DNA of 11,341 bases. It comes from Methanofollis sp. GTDB taxonomy: Archaea > Halobacteriota > Methanomicrobia > Methanomicrobiales > Methanofollaceae. Positions 1-5,658 of the stretch are shown here, one piece after another. How positions within the stretch are numbered: position 1 is the stretch's first letter; every line of letters starts with the position of its first letter. The notes under the pieces were generated by a model. It made no database searches. It had not been told where the DNA came from and saw nothing but the letters and a program-made list of their open reading frames with translations. The stretch lies in contig JAQVHG010000043.1 of assembly GCA_028696365.1 (NCBI GenBank), positions 1-11,341 on the forward strand, read 5' to 3'. The position numbers and the translations under genes are program-made.

Positions 1-121
1 ACTCGATCGGTGAGGAGGATGAAAGGCGTTCGTTGCTCTTTCTCAGCAATAGGTGAGGGCTTCTACAGAGCCCTAGATTTAATTTCTATCACAAACCTCT
101 CCATAGGGTTTACCATGGGGC

Positions 122-335
122 GGAGCATATCCCAAGATTCTCTATGGGTGAACATCTCCTCAAACTGAAACGCTTCCCTTCAGGAATATATCCTCGACAG
201 GGGGGCTAGCTGCCCTCCCTGACCTGACCCCCTGAAGGGCGTCGTCGGATTGCAACCCTCTCTCCATATTCGTTTATTCTGCCTTCCCCTCCCAATCGCT
301 ATTCGAGGGCCTGGAGGCTGCGACCGGAGGGAACT
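122..335 (-). repeat. MITE-like element, copy I (inverted, truncated)
   Basis: Read on the minus strand this aligns with copy II. The terminal motif GAGCATATCCCAAGATTCTC is at 124-142. Next come a spacer sharing GTGAAC, TCATCAAAC-like and GCTTCC blocks, the GC-rich arm at about 180-235, a GGTTGCAATCC block (copy II has GGATGCAATCC) and an AGGGGAAGGCA block at about 281-300. The distal terminal repeat is not found; the hairpin repeat at 345-398 lies where the rest of the element would be. No open frame is conserved. Confidence 0.55.
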
Positions 336-344
336 TGAGAACAG

Positions 345-398
345 AGGGAATCGAAGATTCCCAATGATTGGGAGATCTTCGATCTTCTGTGGATCTCT
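345..398 (+). repeat. Inverted hairpin repeat, arm 1
   Basis: This ~53-base stretch recurs in reverse complement at 2574-2627, with about seven mismatches in 52 aligned bases. It contains a perfect 7-bp stem, GGGAATC (346-352) and GATTCCC (356-362), with a three-base GAA loop. The stem is identical in the other arm but the loop is TCC there. A second small stem (AGATC/GATCT) follows at 373-385. Conservation of the stem with a changed loop suggests a structured element, either DNA or RNA. Its function is unknown. Confidence 0.65.
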
Positions 399-609
399 GA
401 TTTTCGATGGAGCCCGCGGTGCGATTGATGGGGGAAGGCCACCCCGATCATAGAATCTTCACCACAATCTCACGTCGGGGGTTGTGCCCCTCAGAATCCC
501 CCGCGGCGAAGAGAGGCGGGAGCGGCAATTCGATGGTGCCTTGCTCCGAAGGGGGAGCACGGATCAGCGCACACCCGAGAGACCCCACGATCATTTTTTA
601 TCTCAAGGT

Positions 610-922
610 CATCCCAAAACTCTCTCACTCTCCTCTTTACCGATGAAGAGCAATGGATGATAATGAAGAAATCTCTGCTTTTTCATCGCCTCCCCCCCCC
701 TCATGCCGGGGGCGCCGCCCCCGGACCCCCATGAGCAAGATAGGGACAGGAAGGCAGAGATAAAACCATGAAGACGGGATGCAATCCTCCGTCAATCTTT
801 ATCATCGGGGGGTTTGGGGAGCGGCGAGCCCCCCGGTCGAGGAGAGCATTTTGAATCTCTGGAAGGAAGCACTCTGGTTTGATGAGATGGTTCACTTCCA
901 AAGAGTTTCGGGATATGCTCCT
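610..922 (+). repeat. MITE-like element, copy II
   Basis: The left terminal motif is CATCCCAAAACTCTC at 610-624. The right terminal motif is its inverse, GAGTTTCGGGATATGCTCC, at 904-922. Inside, in order, are a GATGAAGAGCAATGGATGA block (642-660), a perfect palindromic hairpin CCGGGGGC-GCC-GCCCCCGG (706-724), an AAGATAGGGACAGGAAGGCA block (737-756), a GGATGCAATCC block (778-788) and a second GC-rich imperfect hairpin (806-843). It encodes no transposase and no convincing protein, so it would be a non-autonomous element if it is or was mobile. No clear target-site duplication is visible. Confidence 0.6.
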
Positions 923-956
923 CGTCTGCCCGAGGTGCGATCCCAACTCATGCTGA

Positions 957-967
957 ATTCTACAGAG
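957..967 (+). repeat. TTCTACAGAG motif, copy 2
   Basis: One of eight copies of a motif with core TTTCTACAGAGCC, all on the plus strand. The others are at 59-73, 2547-2562, 3945-3960, 4064-4084, 4282-4295, 4504-4514 and 4630-4640 (the last two or three are degenerate). Several copies follow GGTGAG closely. It does not match the archaeal origin-recognition box as I know it. Confidence 0.5.
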
Positions 968-1062
968 TTTTCACATGTCCTTCCCTAAGGGATGGAGATA
1001 TTCCATATGTGCTGAGGAATAAAATCGGGATGTTTGTCGTAATCAAGAACTACAGAAATGAG

Positions 1063-1136
1063 TGGGCCTGTCCGGGTTCGAACCGGAGATCTTCGCCGTG
1101 TAAGGGCGACGTCATAACCGACTAGACCACAAGCCC
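1063..1136 (-). tRNA. tRNA-Val (anticodon UAC)
   Basis: The 74-nt gene folds into a full cloverleaf on the minus strand. The 7-bp acceptor stem is GGGCTTG with CAGGCCC, including one G-T wobble. The D arm contains the AGTCGG loop. The anticodon stem TCGCC/GGCGA carries loop CTTACAC, giving anticodon TAC and hence valine. The variable region is five bases, and the T arm is TCCGG-TTCGAAC-CCGGA. The discriminator base is A. No CCA is encoded after it, so the CCA-adding enzyme must supply the end. There is no intron. It is transcribed away from the PH-domain gene on the same strand and has its own TATA box. Confidence 0.97.
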
Positions 1137-1164
1137 AGTGTTCATAAATGTTTCTCATTGTCGG

Positions 1165-1171
1165 TATTAAA
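1165..1171 (-). promoter_or_regulatory. TATA box of tRNA-Val
   Basis: TTTAATA on the minus strand lies 29-35 bases upstream of the mature tRNA 5' end. This fits archaeal TBP/TFB promoters with a short leader removed by RNase P. Confidence 0.55.
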
Positions 1172-1298
1172 CGTGTTGCTTTTCTCGGTCCGTGCTGGTC
1201 ATTCTGGGAGAAGGTGGAGGGATCGAGGCAGGACCGATCACGTGCTCTTCGTCGCCAGATTTTCCCTCCATCTGTGAGGATGAAAGAGGTCGTGCCAG

Positions 1299-1904
1299 TT
1301 ATTTTTCGGCTATCCTCTCAAGCAACTCTTTGATTGCCCGCAACTCTACGACGACCGCCTCCTGACCCGTCTCTCCATGGGCCGGTGCGGTCTCTTTTTC
1401 ATCGCCTCCAGTCGCCGCCGCCACCGGTGGGCGTCCGCGCACCTGTGCCATGATCAGTTCTCTGAGAGGTTCGGGGTTCTCGATACCCAGGATCCTGATC
1501 TCGGCCTGGGCCTGGGCCGAGTATCCGGCTGTCTGGATACGAAGATTGGAGATGCCAAAGATCCGCATCACCGGGCCCTGGACGATATCGACATTGGTGA
1601 TCCGGTTGTACGGGACGATCCCGGTGCTCCTGAACCAAACCCCCCGTTTCCAGGTCATCTCAGTGTCAGTGAGATGATAGACGATGCTCCTGTAATACAG
1701 AGGGATCCAGACGGCGACGAAGATGAGGAGAGCCAGTACGCCTCCTCCAAAGAGGAGGGTGAGCCATTCTTCTTCGGCAAGCGAGACCGGGAGTACGATG
1801 AAGAGGGCGCAGAGTATCCCAGTAAAGACGAGAGATAGGAAATAATATCTCTTGAACTGAGGGGCGGGTTTGAAATCTTTCCCTAGGGTAACATGGTCTG
1901 TCAT
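1299..1904 (-). CDS. Membrane protein with bacterial-type PH domain (bPH2, YdbS/DUF304-like)
   Basis: This 201-residue protein has two hydrophobic membrane segments (about 21-41 and 47-70) joined by a short acidic loop. A bPH2 domain follows at about 73-153. The signature is clear: a stretch beginning VPYNRITNVDIVQGP at 97 and continuing through RIFGISNLRIQTAG (114-127). Next is a low-complexity Ala/Gly/Glu linker (about 160-180), then an amphipathic C-terminal helix (about 182-201) that could form a coiled coil. Bacterial YdbS/YdbT-type proteins carry this arrangement, but the molecular role is not settled and I give none. The start is supported by GAGGAG at 1913-1918, eight bases before the ATG. 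A candidate TATA-like TTTATTC lies at about 1928-1935. It stands alone, with tRNA-Val downstream on the same strand. Confidence 0.88.
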   Translation of the reverse strand: MTDHVTLGKDFKPAPQFKRYYFLSLVFTGILCALFIVLPVSLAEEEWLTLLFGGGVLALLIFVAVWIPLYYRSIVYHLTDTEMTWKRGVWFRSTGIVPYNRITNVDIVQGPVMRIFGISNLRIQTAGYSAQAQAEIRILGIENPEPLRELIMAQVRGRPPVAAATGGDEKETAPAHGETGQEAVVVELRAIKELLERIAEK

Positions 1905-2118
1905 GCGCGGTACTCCTCATTATAATTGAATAAAGGTAATGCCGCAGGATTCGAGGACATTCATGATCTCTCTGTTTATTGATAGGGTGGCGGGAAGGAA
2001 CTTTCTGGTGGAGATTCTCTCAAATTTGCTCTCGCTCTCACACCCTCGAACCCACCTTCGCAATTGAGATGGGAATGCGGAGGGGTGATCACTCAGAGGA
2101 TATTATTATTCTCTGCAT

Positions 2119-2452
2119 GAGCATATCCCAAAACTCTCCCGTCCTCCCCCTTCTTAGAAGAGAGCACAAAATGTGGTGGAGAGATCCTCCCTCTCTTCGT
2201 TGCCCAACGATGGCTTCATGCCTTCCAACTCCACCGTGCCGGGTGCGCTGCCCCCGGACCCCAGGAGGAAAATAGGGTCGGGAAGGCATATTTGAAATCC
2301 ATGAAGAGGGATTGCTGTCCATGACCAATTGTGATGCGGGGGGTCCGGGGGGCGGCCAAGCCCCCTGGTGGAGGATAGGGTTTAGAAATTCAGGAACGAA
2401 AAAATTCAATTCAAGATTATTTTCAACCCTCGTGAGTTTTGAGATATGTTCC
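2119..2452 (+). repeat. MITE-like element, copy III (best terminal repeats)
   Basis: The left end starts GAGCATATCCCAAAACTC (2119-2136). The right end, read on the minus strand, gives GAACATATCTCAAAACTC (2451-2434), matching at 16 of 18 positions. The distance between outer ends is 334 bases. Internal blocks match copy II in the same order: a GC-rich arm with CCCCCGGACCCC (about 2236-2262), AAATAGGGTCGGGAAGGCAT (2270-2289), ATGAAGAGGGATTGC (about 2301-2315), and a second GC-rich hairpin (2335-2374). The A/T-rich right part differs in sequence but not much in length. There is no transposase gene. Confidence 0.65.
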
Positions 2453-2546
2453 ATATCAGTAGAGGGAGGACGGAGTCTGATCAGATTCTCATGATTACCT
2501 ATAGAACAGATATCTGGACTCTGGAGAAACTCTTACCTATTGTGGT

Positions 2547-2562
2547 GAGAATTTCTACAGAG
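2547..2562 (+). repeat. TTTCTACAGAGC motif, copy 3
   Basis: GAGAATTTCTACAGAGC preceded by TGTGGT, a close match to copies at 3945 and 4064. It sits between MITE-like copy III and the inverted hairpin repeat. Confidence 0.55.
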
Positions 2563-2573
2563 CTTGAAAATAA

Positions 2574-2627
2574 AAGATCCACATAAGATCGAAGATCTTC
2601 CTATCATTGGGAATCGGAGATTCCCTG
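2574..2627 (-). repeat. Inverted hairpin repeat, arm 2
   Basis: Reverse-complement partner of 345-398, about 2.2 kb away. It keeps the 7-bp stem GGGAATC/GATTCCC (2609-2615 and 2619-2625). On the plus strand its loop is GGA, which is TCC when read in the orientation of arm 1, where the loop is GAA. It also contains the palindrome GAAGATCTTC (2591-2600). The pair could mediate inversion of the DNA between them by recombination, but that is speculation. Confidence 0.65.
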
Positions 2628-2724
2628 CGAAGAAAAAAAATATGAAATATTTTATCGTGCACAGAAAATGCGGATCCTATTCTCTGTTCTCGACTCTTGC
2701 CGGTCATTCTCCCGGCCCTCAAGA

Positions 2725-2859
2725 TTAAAATAGCCTCATGTTCGCTCTGTTCACGTCCTGCACTAGGACAGGATCAGAGATGATACATATCTCTTGGATC
2801 ACCATCGCCCCGATGGACACTCCGCTTGGACCGACCAGATGTGTTGGTGAAAAAAAATC
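2725..2859 (-). pseudogene. Possible 3' remnant of an unidentified gene
   Basis: A 44-codon open frame on the minus strand has no start at its 5' end. It follows directly on a TGA (2860-2862) next to an A8 run, a slippage-prone place. The predicted peptide looks protein-like rather than random: VGPSGVSIGAMVIQEICII, then SDPVLVQDVNRANMRLF and a TAA stop. A GCCGG/CCGGC hairpin lies just past the stop (2699-2716), as in a gene end. I do not recognise the family. It could be the tail of a deleted gene, a small gene starting at an internal ATG or GTG, or chance. Confidence 0.3.
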
Positions 2860-2871
2860 TCAGGACCAAAC

Positions 2872-2879
2872 TATTTTAT
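2872..2879 (+). promoter_or_regulatory. Candidate TATA box of the nitroreductase gene
   Basis: TATTTTAT on the plus strand lies 26-33 bases before the ATG at 2905. Transcription would therefore begin only a few bases before the start codon. An A8 run (2850-2857) just upstream could act as part of a BRE-like purine stretch. Confidence 0.45.
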
Positions 2880-2904
2880 CTCACGGTGCGGCACAGGACC
2901 GGCC

Positions 2905-3483
2905 ATGCCGACAGAGGTGGAGGTGGTCCTTGCGGCCATCAAGGAGAGGCGGAGTATCAGAGCATATGAGGAGCGACCCCTCGACGAAGAGACAGTCGCC
3001 GCGATCATCGAGGCCGGGATCCATGCCCCGACTGCCATGGGTCTCCAGCCCTGGCAGTTTATCGTCGTCAGGGACCGTGCGCTGATGAAGCAGATCTCTG
3101 ACTACTGCAAACCAGTCCTCCGTGGGATGCTGGAGGGTGCCACCGATGAGATGGCCGTAGTATTTCGAGACCTCCTTTCCAGGGAGGACTTCGAGATCTT
3201 CTACGGCGCCTCGGCGCTTGTCCTTGTGCTTGGTGACGAGAAGAACCCGTACAGCACCTATGACTGCACCCTCTGCGCCGGGACCATGATGCTTGCCGCC
3301 CATGCGATGGGGATTGGGAGCTGCTGGATCGGATCGGCCGGGCCAGTCGTGGGGAATTCTGAATTGATGAAGAGGTTAGAGGTGCCGCCTGGCTATGCGA
3401 TCATCGCCCCATTGATCTTTGGATATCCTGGCGAGCGTCCTGAGATGCCGGTGCGGGCTGAGCCGAAGGTTACCTGGATTTGA
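2905..3483 (+). CDS. Nitroreductase-family FMN-dependent oxidoreductase
   Basis: This 192-residue protein has the nitroreductase fold signatures in order: RRSIRAY (15-21), an FMN phosphate-binding segment; AIIEAGIHAPTAMGLQPW (33-50), which contacts the flavin; a middle helical region that forms the dimer; CAGTMMLAAHAMGIGSCWIG (124-143); and the C-terminal PGYAIIAPLIFGYPGERP (162-179), ending in a typical PKVTWI tail. Members are soluble homodimers that use NAD(P)H or reduced flavin to reduce nitro compounds, quinones or other acceptors. The substrate cannot be read from sequence. Length is normal for the family. Only a weak AGGA (2895-2898) precedes the ATG, no upstream in-frame start exists, and the close TATA box suggests a very short leader. 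It is the only plus-strand protein gene here and stands alone. Oxygen or redox stress defence is a guess. Confidence 0.93.
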   Translation: MPTEVEVVLAAIKERRSIRAYEERPLDEETVAAIIEAGIHAPTAMGLQPWQFIVVRDRALMKQISDYCKPVLRGMLEGATDEMAVVFRDLLSREDFEIFYGASALVLVLGDEKNPYSTYDCTLCAGTMMLAAHAMGIGSCWIGSAGPVVGNSELMKRLEVPPGYAIIAPLIFGYPGERPEMPVRAEPKVTWI

Positions 3484-3683
3484 GCCGAGGGGAAAATTCA
3501 ACTTTGGAATACTTCTGGACGGGGATCTCTGGCAAGGTGCGTGTGTTCCTCGCCTCCTCTCGCCACATGATAGATCGAAGACGGCACAATCTCTTCCAAG
3601 CACTTCGATTGATGCCTTCTCATCACCCCAATCATCATCTACAGGGTTGGAGAGCAGAGCAAGATGGTGGTTGAAGTCACATA

Positions 3684-3702
3684 CTCACCCGGGATTGGTG
3701 AG
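3684..3702 (+). repeat. CTCACC...GGTGAG hairpin repeat
   Basis: CTCACC (3684-3689) pairs perfectly with GGTGAG (3697-3702) across a seven-base loop, CGGGATT. A near copy at 4049-4069 leads straight into a TTTCTACAGAGCC motif. At this site the following bases are GGATTTACC and then MITE-like copy IV. Confidence 0.5.
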
Positions 3703-3715
3703 GATTTACCATGAC

Positions 3716-3960
3716 CATATCCCAAAACTCTCCGGCCCTCGCCCTCACCGATGAAGAGCGATGGATGACAATGAAGAGGTTCCGGCTTTGTAGAACCTCT
3801 CACTTATCGTAGGGAGAATGCGTGTCATCCGCCTTCCCGTAGCCTCCGCCGGGGGCGCTGTCCCCAGACCCTGGGAGACCACGATATCGTGACGCGGGGG
3901 GTTCGGGGGGTGGCACGCCCCCCCGTCAAAGAGATTCATTAAGAGGATTTCTACAGAGCC
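3716..3960 (+). repeat. MITE-like element, copy IV
   Basis: It begins with CATATCCCAAAACTCTCC (3716-3733), has the GATGAAGAGCGATGGATGA block (3750-3768; copy II has one difference), then a GC-rich arm GCCGGGGGCGCTGTCCCC (3848-3865) and the second GC-rich hairpin (about 3892-3933). The right inverted terminal motif is missing. Instead the sequence runs into a TTTCTACAGAGCC motif at 3945-3960. Confidence 0.55.
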
Positions 3961-4063
3961 GAGATTCTAACTTTTTCATCGCGCACCATGCATTCGTCAC
4001 CTTCCCCCTCGCCCCCGGTGAGATGATGAGGAAGGTGGATGAGTCACGCTCACACCAGGGATT

Positions 4064-4084
4064 GGTGAGAGTTTCTACAGAGCC
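4064..4084 (+). repeat. GGTGAG-TTTCTACAGAGCC motif, copy 5
   Basis: The fullest copy of the motif: GGTGAG at 4064-4069, then GTTTCTACAGAGCCC. It is preceded by an imperfect CTCACACCA arm (4049-4057) that can pair with TGGTGAG. A similar arrangement is seen at 50-73. Confidence 0.55.
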
Positions 4085-4123
4085 CATATTTTTTCTTCAC
4101 AGGAACTCTTCGATTGTCTGTGT

Positions 4124-4295
4124 TCTCAGGTTCCCCCTGGTCGCATTCCCCTGACCCCAGAATGAAGATACGGTCAAGAAGGCACAATCGATGAAGATGA
4201 TAAGGGGTCCACCGTACTCTGTACTATCCTGACGCAAGGGGACCGGGGGCGGCAAGCCTCCCGACACAGAAAACTATCATGAGAATTTCTACAAA
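4124..4295 (+). repeat. MITE-like element, copy V (decayed)
   Basis: Recognisable blocks are CCCTGACCCC (4149-4158), AAGATACGGTCAAGAAGGCA (4165-4184), ATGAAGATGATAAGGGG (about 4191-4207) and the second GC-rich hairpin GACCGGGGGCGGCAAGCCTC (4241-4260). A degenerate TTTCTACAAAG motif ends it. The left terminal motif is not evident. Confidence 0.45.
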
Positions 4296-4369
4296 GACAG
4301 AGTTTGAACTCACCAGATCCTGATGAAGTCGATATACAGGGGATAGAAAATCTTTCAGAATGATCGCCC

Positions 4370-4425
4370 CTCTACCCTCCCTGATCCTATCCTCATCCCA
4401 GGCTCCGGGGGGCGCTGCCCCAGGC
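4370..4425 (-). repeat. MITE-like element, copy VI (inverted fragment)
   Basis: On the minus strand a GC-rich arm (GGGGCAGCGCCCCCCGGAGCC) is followed by GATGAGGATAGGATCAGGGA. This matches the GC arm and the AAATAGGGTCGGGAAGGCA block of copy III in the same order. Only this fragment is recognisable. Confidence 0.4.
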
Positions 4426-4642
4426 GCGATTGATGAGGAAGATCGCCCCTGAAGTTCATGAACATTCTTTCCTCCCATATACCTAAGCCGCGGAGTTCAT
4501 GTCGAGTTCTACAGATCTCTGAGATAGAAAATTTTTGATCGGTATGGACCTGTAGGTCTCCAAAATGGGAGCGGCAACAAGTATGTTCACAGGTTGGGAT
4601 CAAGAGTGGATATGACGAAAATATGAGTGTCTCTACAGCGCT

Positions 4643-4648
4643 AAAAAA
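4643..4648 (-). terminator. Oligo-T terminator of mch
   Basis: A T6 run on the minus strand, four bases beyond the mch TAA stop, fits the archaeal oligo-T type of intrinsic terminator. There is no strong stem before it. Confidence 0.5.
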
Positions 4649-4651
4649 GAA

Positions 4652-5596
4652 TTACTGGAGCCCGAAGGACTGCAGGGTCACATCGGGGTTCACTTCGCCG
4701 ACGTGATAAACTACGCCCTTGGAGAGCTCGTTGATGATCACTTCGGCCGGAGAGAAGAGGGAGGTGTCGATCTTGTAGAAGTCGTAGCCCGCCTCCTTGA
4801 AGATCTCGTTGAAAGGCTTGCCATACCCCTTCGACTTGTTAGACGGGATCTTTTCGAGGTAATCTGTGATCTCAGGGGCGTCCATCGTCAGGGTGATCTG
4901 GCCGTGATAGATGGTGGCATCGTTGGTGACGCCCATGGCCATCTTCGGGCCGCGGACCGGCGGGACCGGTGCAGTACCCATGGCGGCGACGATCTTTTTC
5001 GTGTCAAATTCGAGTTCGTTGAGTTTGTAGACTGCGGTCTCGACACACCGGCCTGCGACCTGGATCGAACCCACGATTGAGGAAGTCGGCGCAACGATCG
5101 CGCAGGTGTTGGCGACATCTACCTCGCAGGCGTCAGCGATGAACTGCATGACCTCACCGTTCGGGAGGTGGTCGCTCTCCAGGCAGATCACTGCAGAGTC
5201 ACACTCGTCCTGGTAGTCGATCACTTCATAGGTGTGTTTGGGCTTGAGGGAAAGTGCCCGCGCTGGGCCTGATCCCATTGCAAAGTAGTTCCCGACCTTG
5301 ACCGTCCAGCCTGCCTTCTGTGCACCAAGGCACGCAATCGATGGGAAGTCGGTCGAGACCTCGATGAAAGGCATCGGGATCCCTTTGATCTGGCCCATCG
5401 TGAAGTTCACATCGCCAAGACCACCCATACAGATCTCAGTAAAGACCCGTCCAGCCTGGTAGCCGCCTGGTACCGAGACGCCGGCATCGACGATCCTGGC
5501 GCCATTATCCAGTTCGTGTGCCGCAACGTTGTACTCTTCTGGGTACTCGAAAATATCGTTGAAAATATCAAGGGCCTGTTCATTCACGCTCAGCAT
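4652..5596 (-). CDS. mch: Methenyltetrahydromethanopterin cyclohydrolase
   Basis: Mch interconverts 5-formyl-tetrahydromethanopterin and 5,10-methenyl-tetrahydromethanopterin in the cytoplasm, the third step of CO2 reduction to methane. The whole 314-residue protein matches the family: the N-terminal MLSVNEQALDIF typical of archaeal Mch, ARIVDAGVSVPGGYQAG (near 32-48), EICMGGLGDVNF, and C-terminal motifs including KGYGKPFNEIFKEAGYDFYK. I chose the ATG at 5596 rather than 5650. Archaeal Mch proteins begin with this MLSVN-like sequence, and GGTGAT (5603-5608), a good match to the anti-Shine-Dalgarno complement, lies just upstream. The longer form would add 18 residues absent from homologues as I know them. 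The gene follows orc1/cdc6 after a 62-base gap on the same strand and ends at an oligo-T run. It may be cotranscribed with orc1 or have its own weak promoter in the gap. Confidence 0.97.
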   Translation of the reverse strand: MLSVNEQALDIFNDIFEYPEEYNVAAHELDNGARIVDAGVSVPGGYQAGRVFTEICMGGLGDVNFTMGQIKGIPMPFIEVSTDFPSIACLGAQKAGWTVKVGNYFAMGSGPARALSLKPKHTYEVIDYQDECDSAVICLESDHLPNGEVMQFIADACEVDVANTCAIVAPTSSIVGSIQVAGRCVETAVYKLNELEFDTKKIVAAMGTAPVPPVRGPKMAMGVTNDATIYHGQITLTMDAPEITDYLEKIPSNKSKGYGKPFNEIFKEAGYDFYKIDTSLFSPAEVIINELSKGVVYHVGEVNPDVTLQSFGLQ

Positions 5597-5601
5597 GGAA
5601 T

Positions 5602-5608
5602 TATCACC
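5602..5608 (-). promoter_or_regulatory. Ribosome binding site that decides the mch start
   Basis: GGTGATA on the minus strand lies about six bases before the ATG at 5596. It supports this start over the in-frame ATG at 5650. Confidence 0.6.
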
Positions 5609-5658
5609 GTTCACATAATGAACGAGGAGAGAACAGATAAGACTTGCCAATCGATCTC

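Larger units (their letters stand above)
1..1062. other. Gene-free stretch rich in dispersed repeats
   Basis: I see no convincing protein gene in these 1062 bases. Open frames here are short, have no ribosome binding site or recognisable domain, and run across GC-rich repeat arms. The stretch holds an inverted, truncated copy of the MITE-like element (122-335), a fuller direct copy (610-922), one arm of the inverted hairpin repeat (345-398), and two TTTCTACAGAGCC-type motifs (59-73, 957-967). It ends at the 3' side of the tRNA-Val gene. Confidence 0.7.
1905..2904. other. Intergenic stretch with repeats and a possible gene remnant
   Basis: No complete gene is visible between the divergent bPH2 and nitroreductase genes. 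The stretch contains MITE-like copy III (2119-2452), a TTTCTACAGAGC motif (2547-2562), the second arm of the inverted hairpin repeat (2574-2627), a GCCGG/CCGGC hairpin (2699-2716), a short protein-like open frame on the minus strand (2725-2859) and the nitroreductase promoter. The part from 1936 to about 2110 shows nothing I recognise. Confidence 0.65.
3484..4651. other. Gene-free stretch dense in repeats, next to mch
   Basis: These 1168 bases separate the convergent nitroreductase and mch genes and contain no convincing gene. They hold MITE-like copies IV, V and VI, five of the eight TTTCTACAGAGCC-type motifs, and two copies of a CTCACC...GGTGAG repeat (3684-3702, 4049-4069). There is also a CACCTTCC/GGAAGGTG inverted repeat around 3998-4037. 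The part from 3484 to about 3680 shows nothing recognisable. Confidence 0.7.

Noticed and set aside
701..946. 81-codon minus-strand open frame, similar in part to the frame at 2089-2454
   Set aside because: The resemblance comes from both lying in copies of the same repeat element. The matching frame in copy I contains stop codons, GC-rich hairpins make up much of it, and there is no ribosome binding site.
1148..1333. 61-codon plus-strand open frame between tRNA-Val and the bPH2 gene
   Set aside because: It overlaps the tRNA promoter on the other strand and the end of the bPH2 gene, and lacks a start signal and a protein-like pattern.
3611..3650. Two C-box-like GATGATGA/GTGATGA strings on the minus strand
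   Set aside because: No CTGA D or D' box at usable spacing and no terminal stem, so it is not a C/D RNA like the one at 9195-9254.
1..4651. Possible CRISPR array, suggested by many short repeats
   Set aside because: Repeat spacing is irregular, copies diverge, the spacers are themselves repeated blocks, and no cas gene is present.
3484..4651. Replication origin next to orc1/cdc6
   Set aside because: I found no origin recognition box like those described for archaeal Orc1/Cdc6 and no clear AT-rich unwinding element. The clustered TTTCTACAGAGCC motif is kept only as a finding.
5597..5650. Longer mch start at 5650, adding 18 residues
   Set aside because: The added segment is hydrophobic and not part of the family, and the internal ATG has the better ribosome binding site and the expected MLSVN start.
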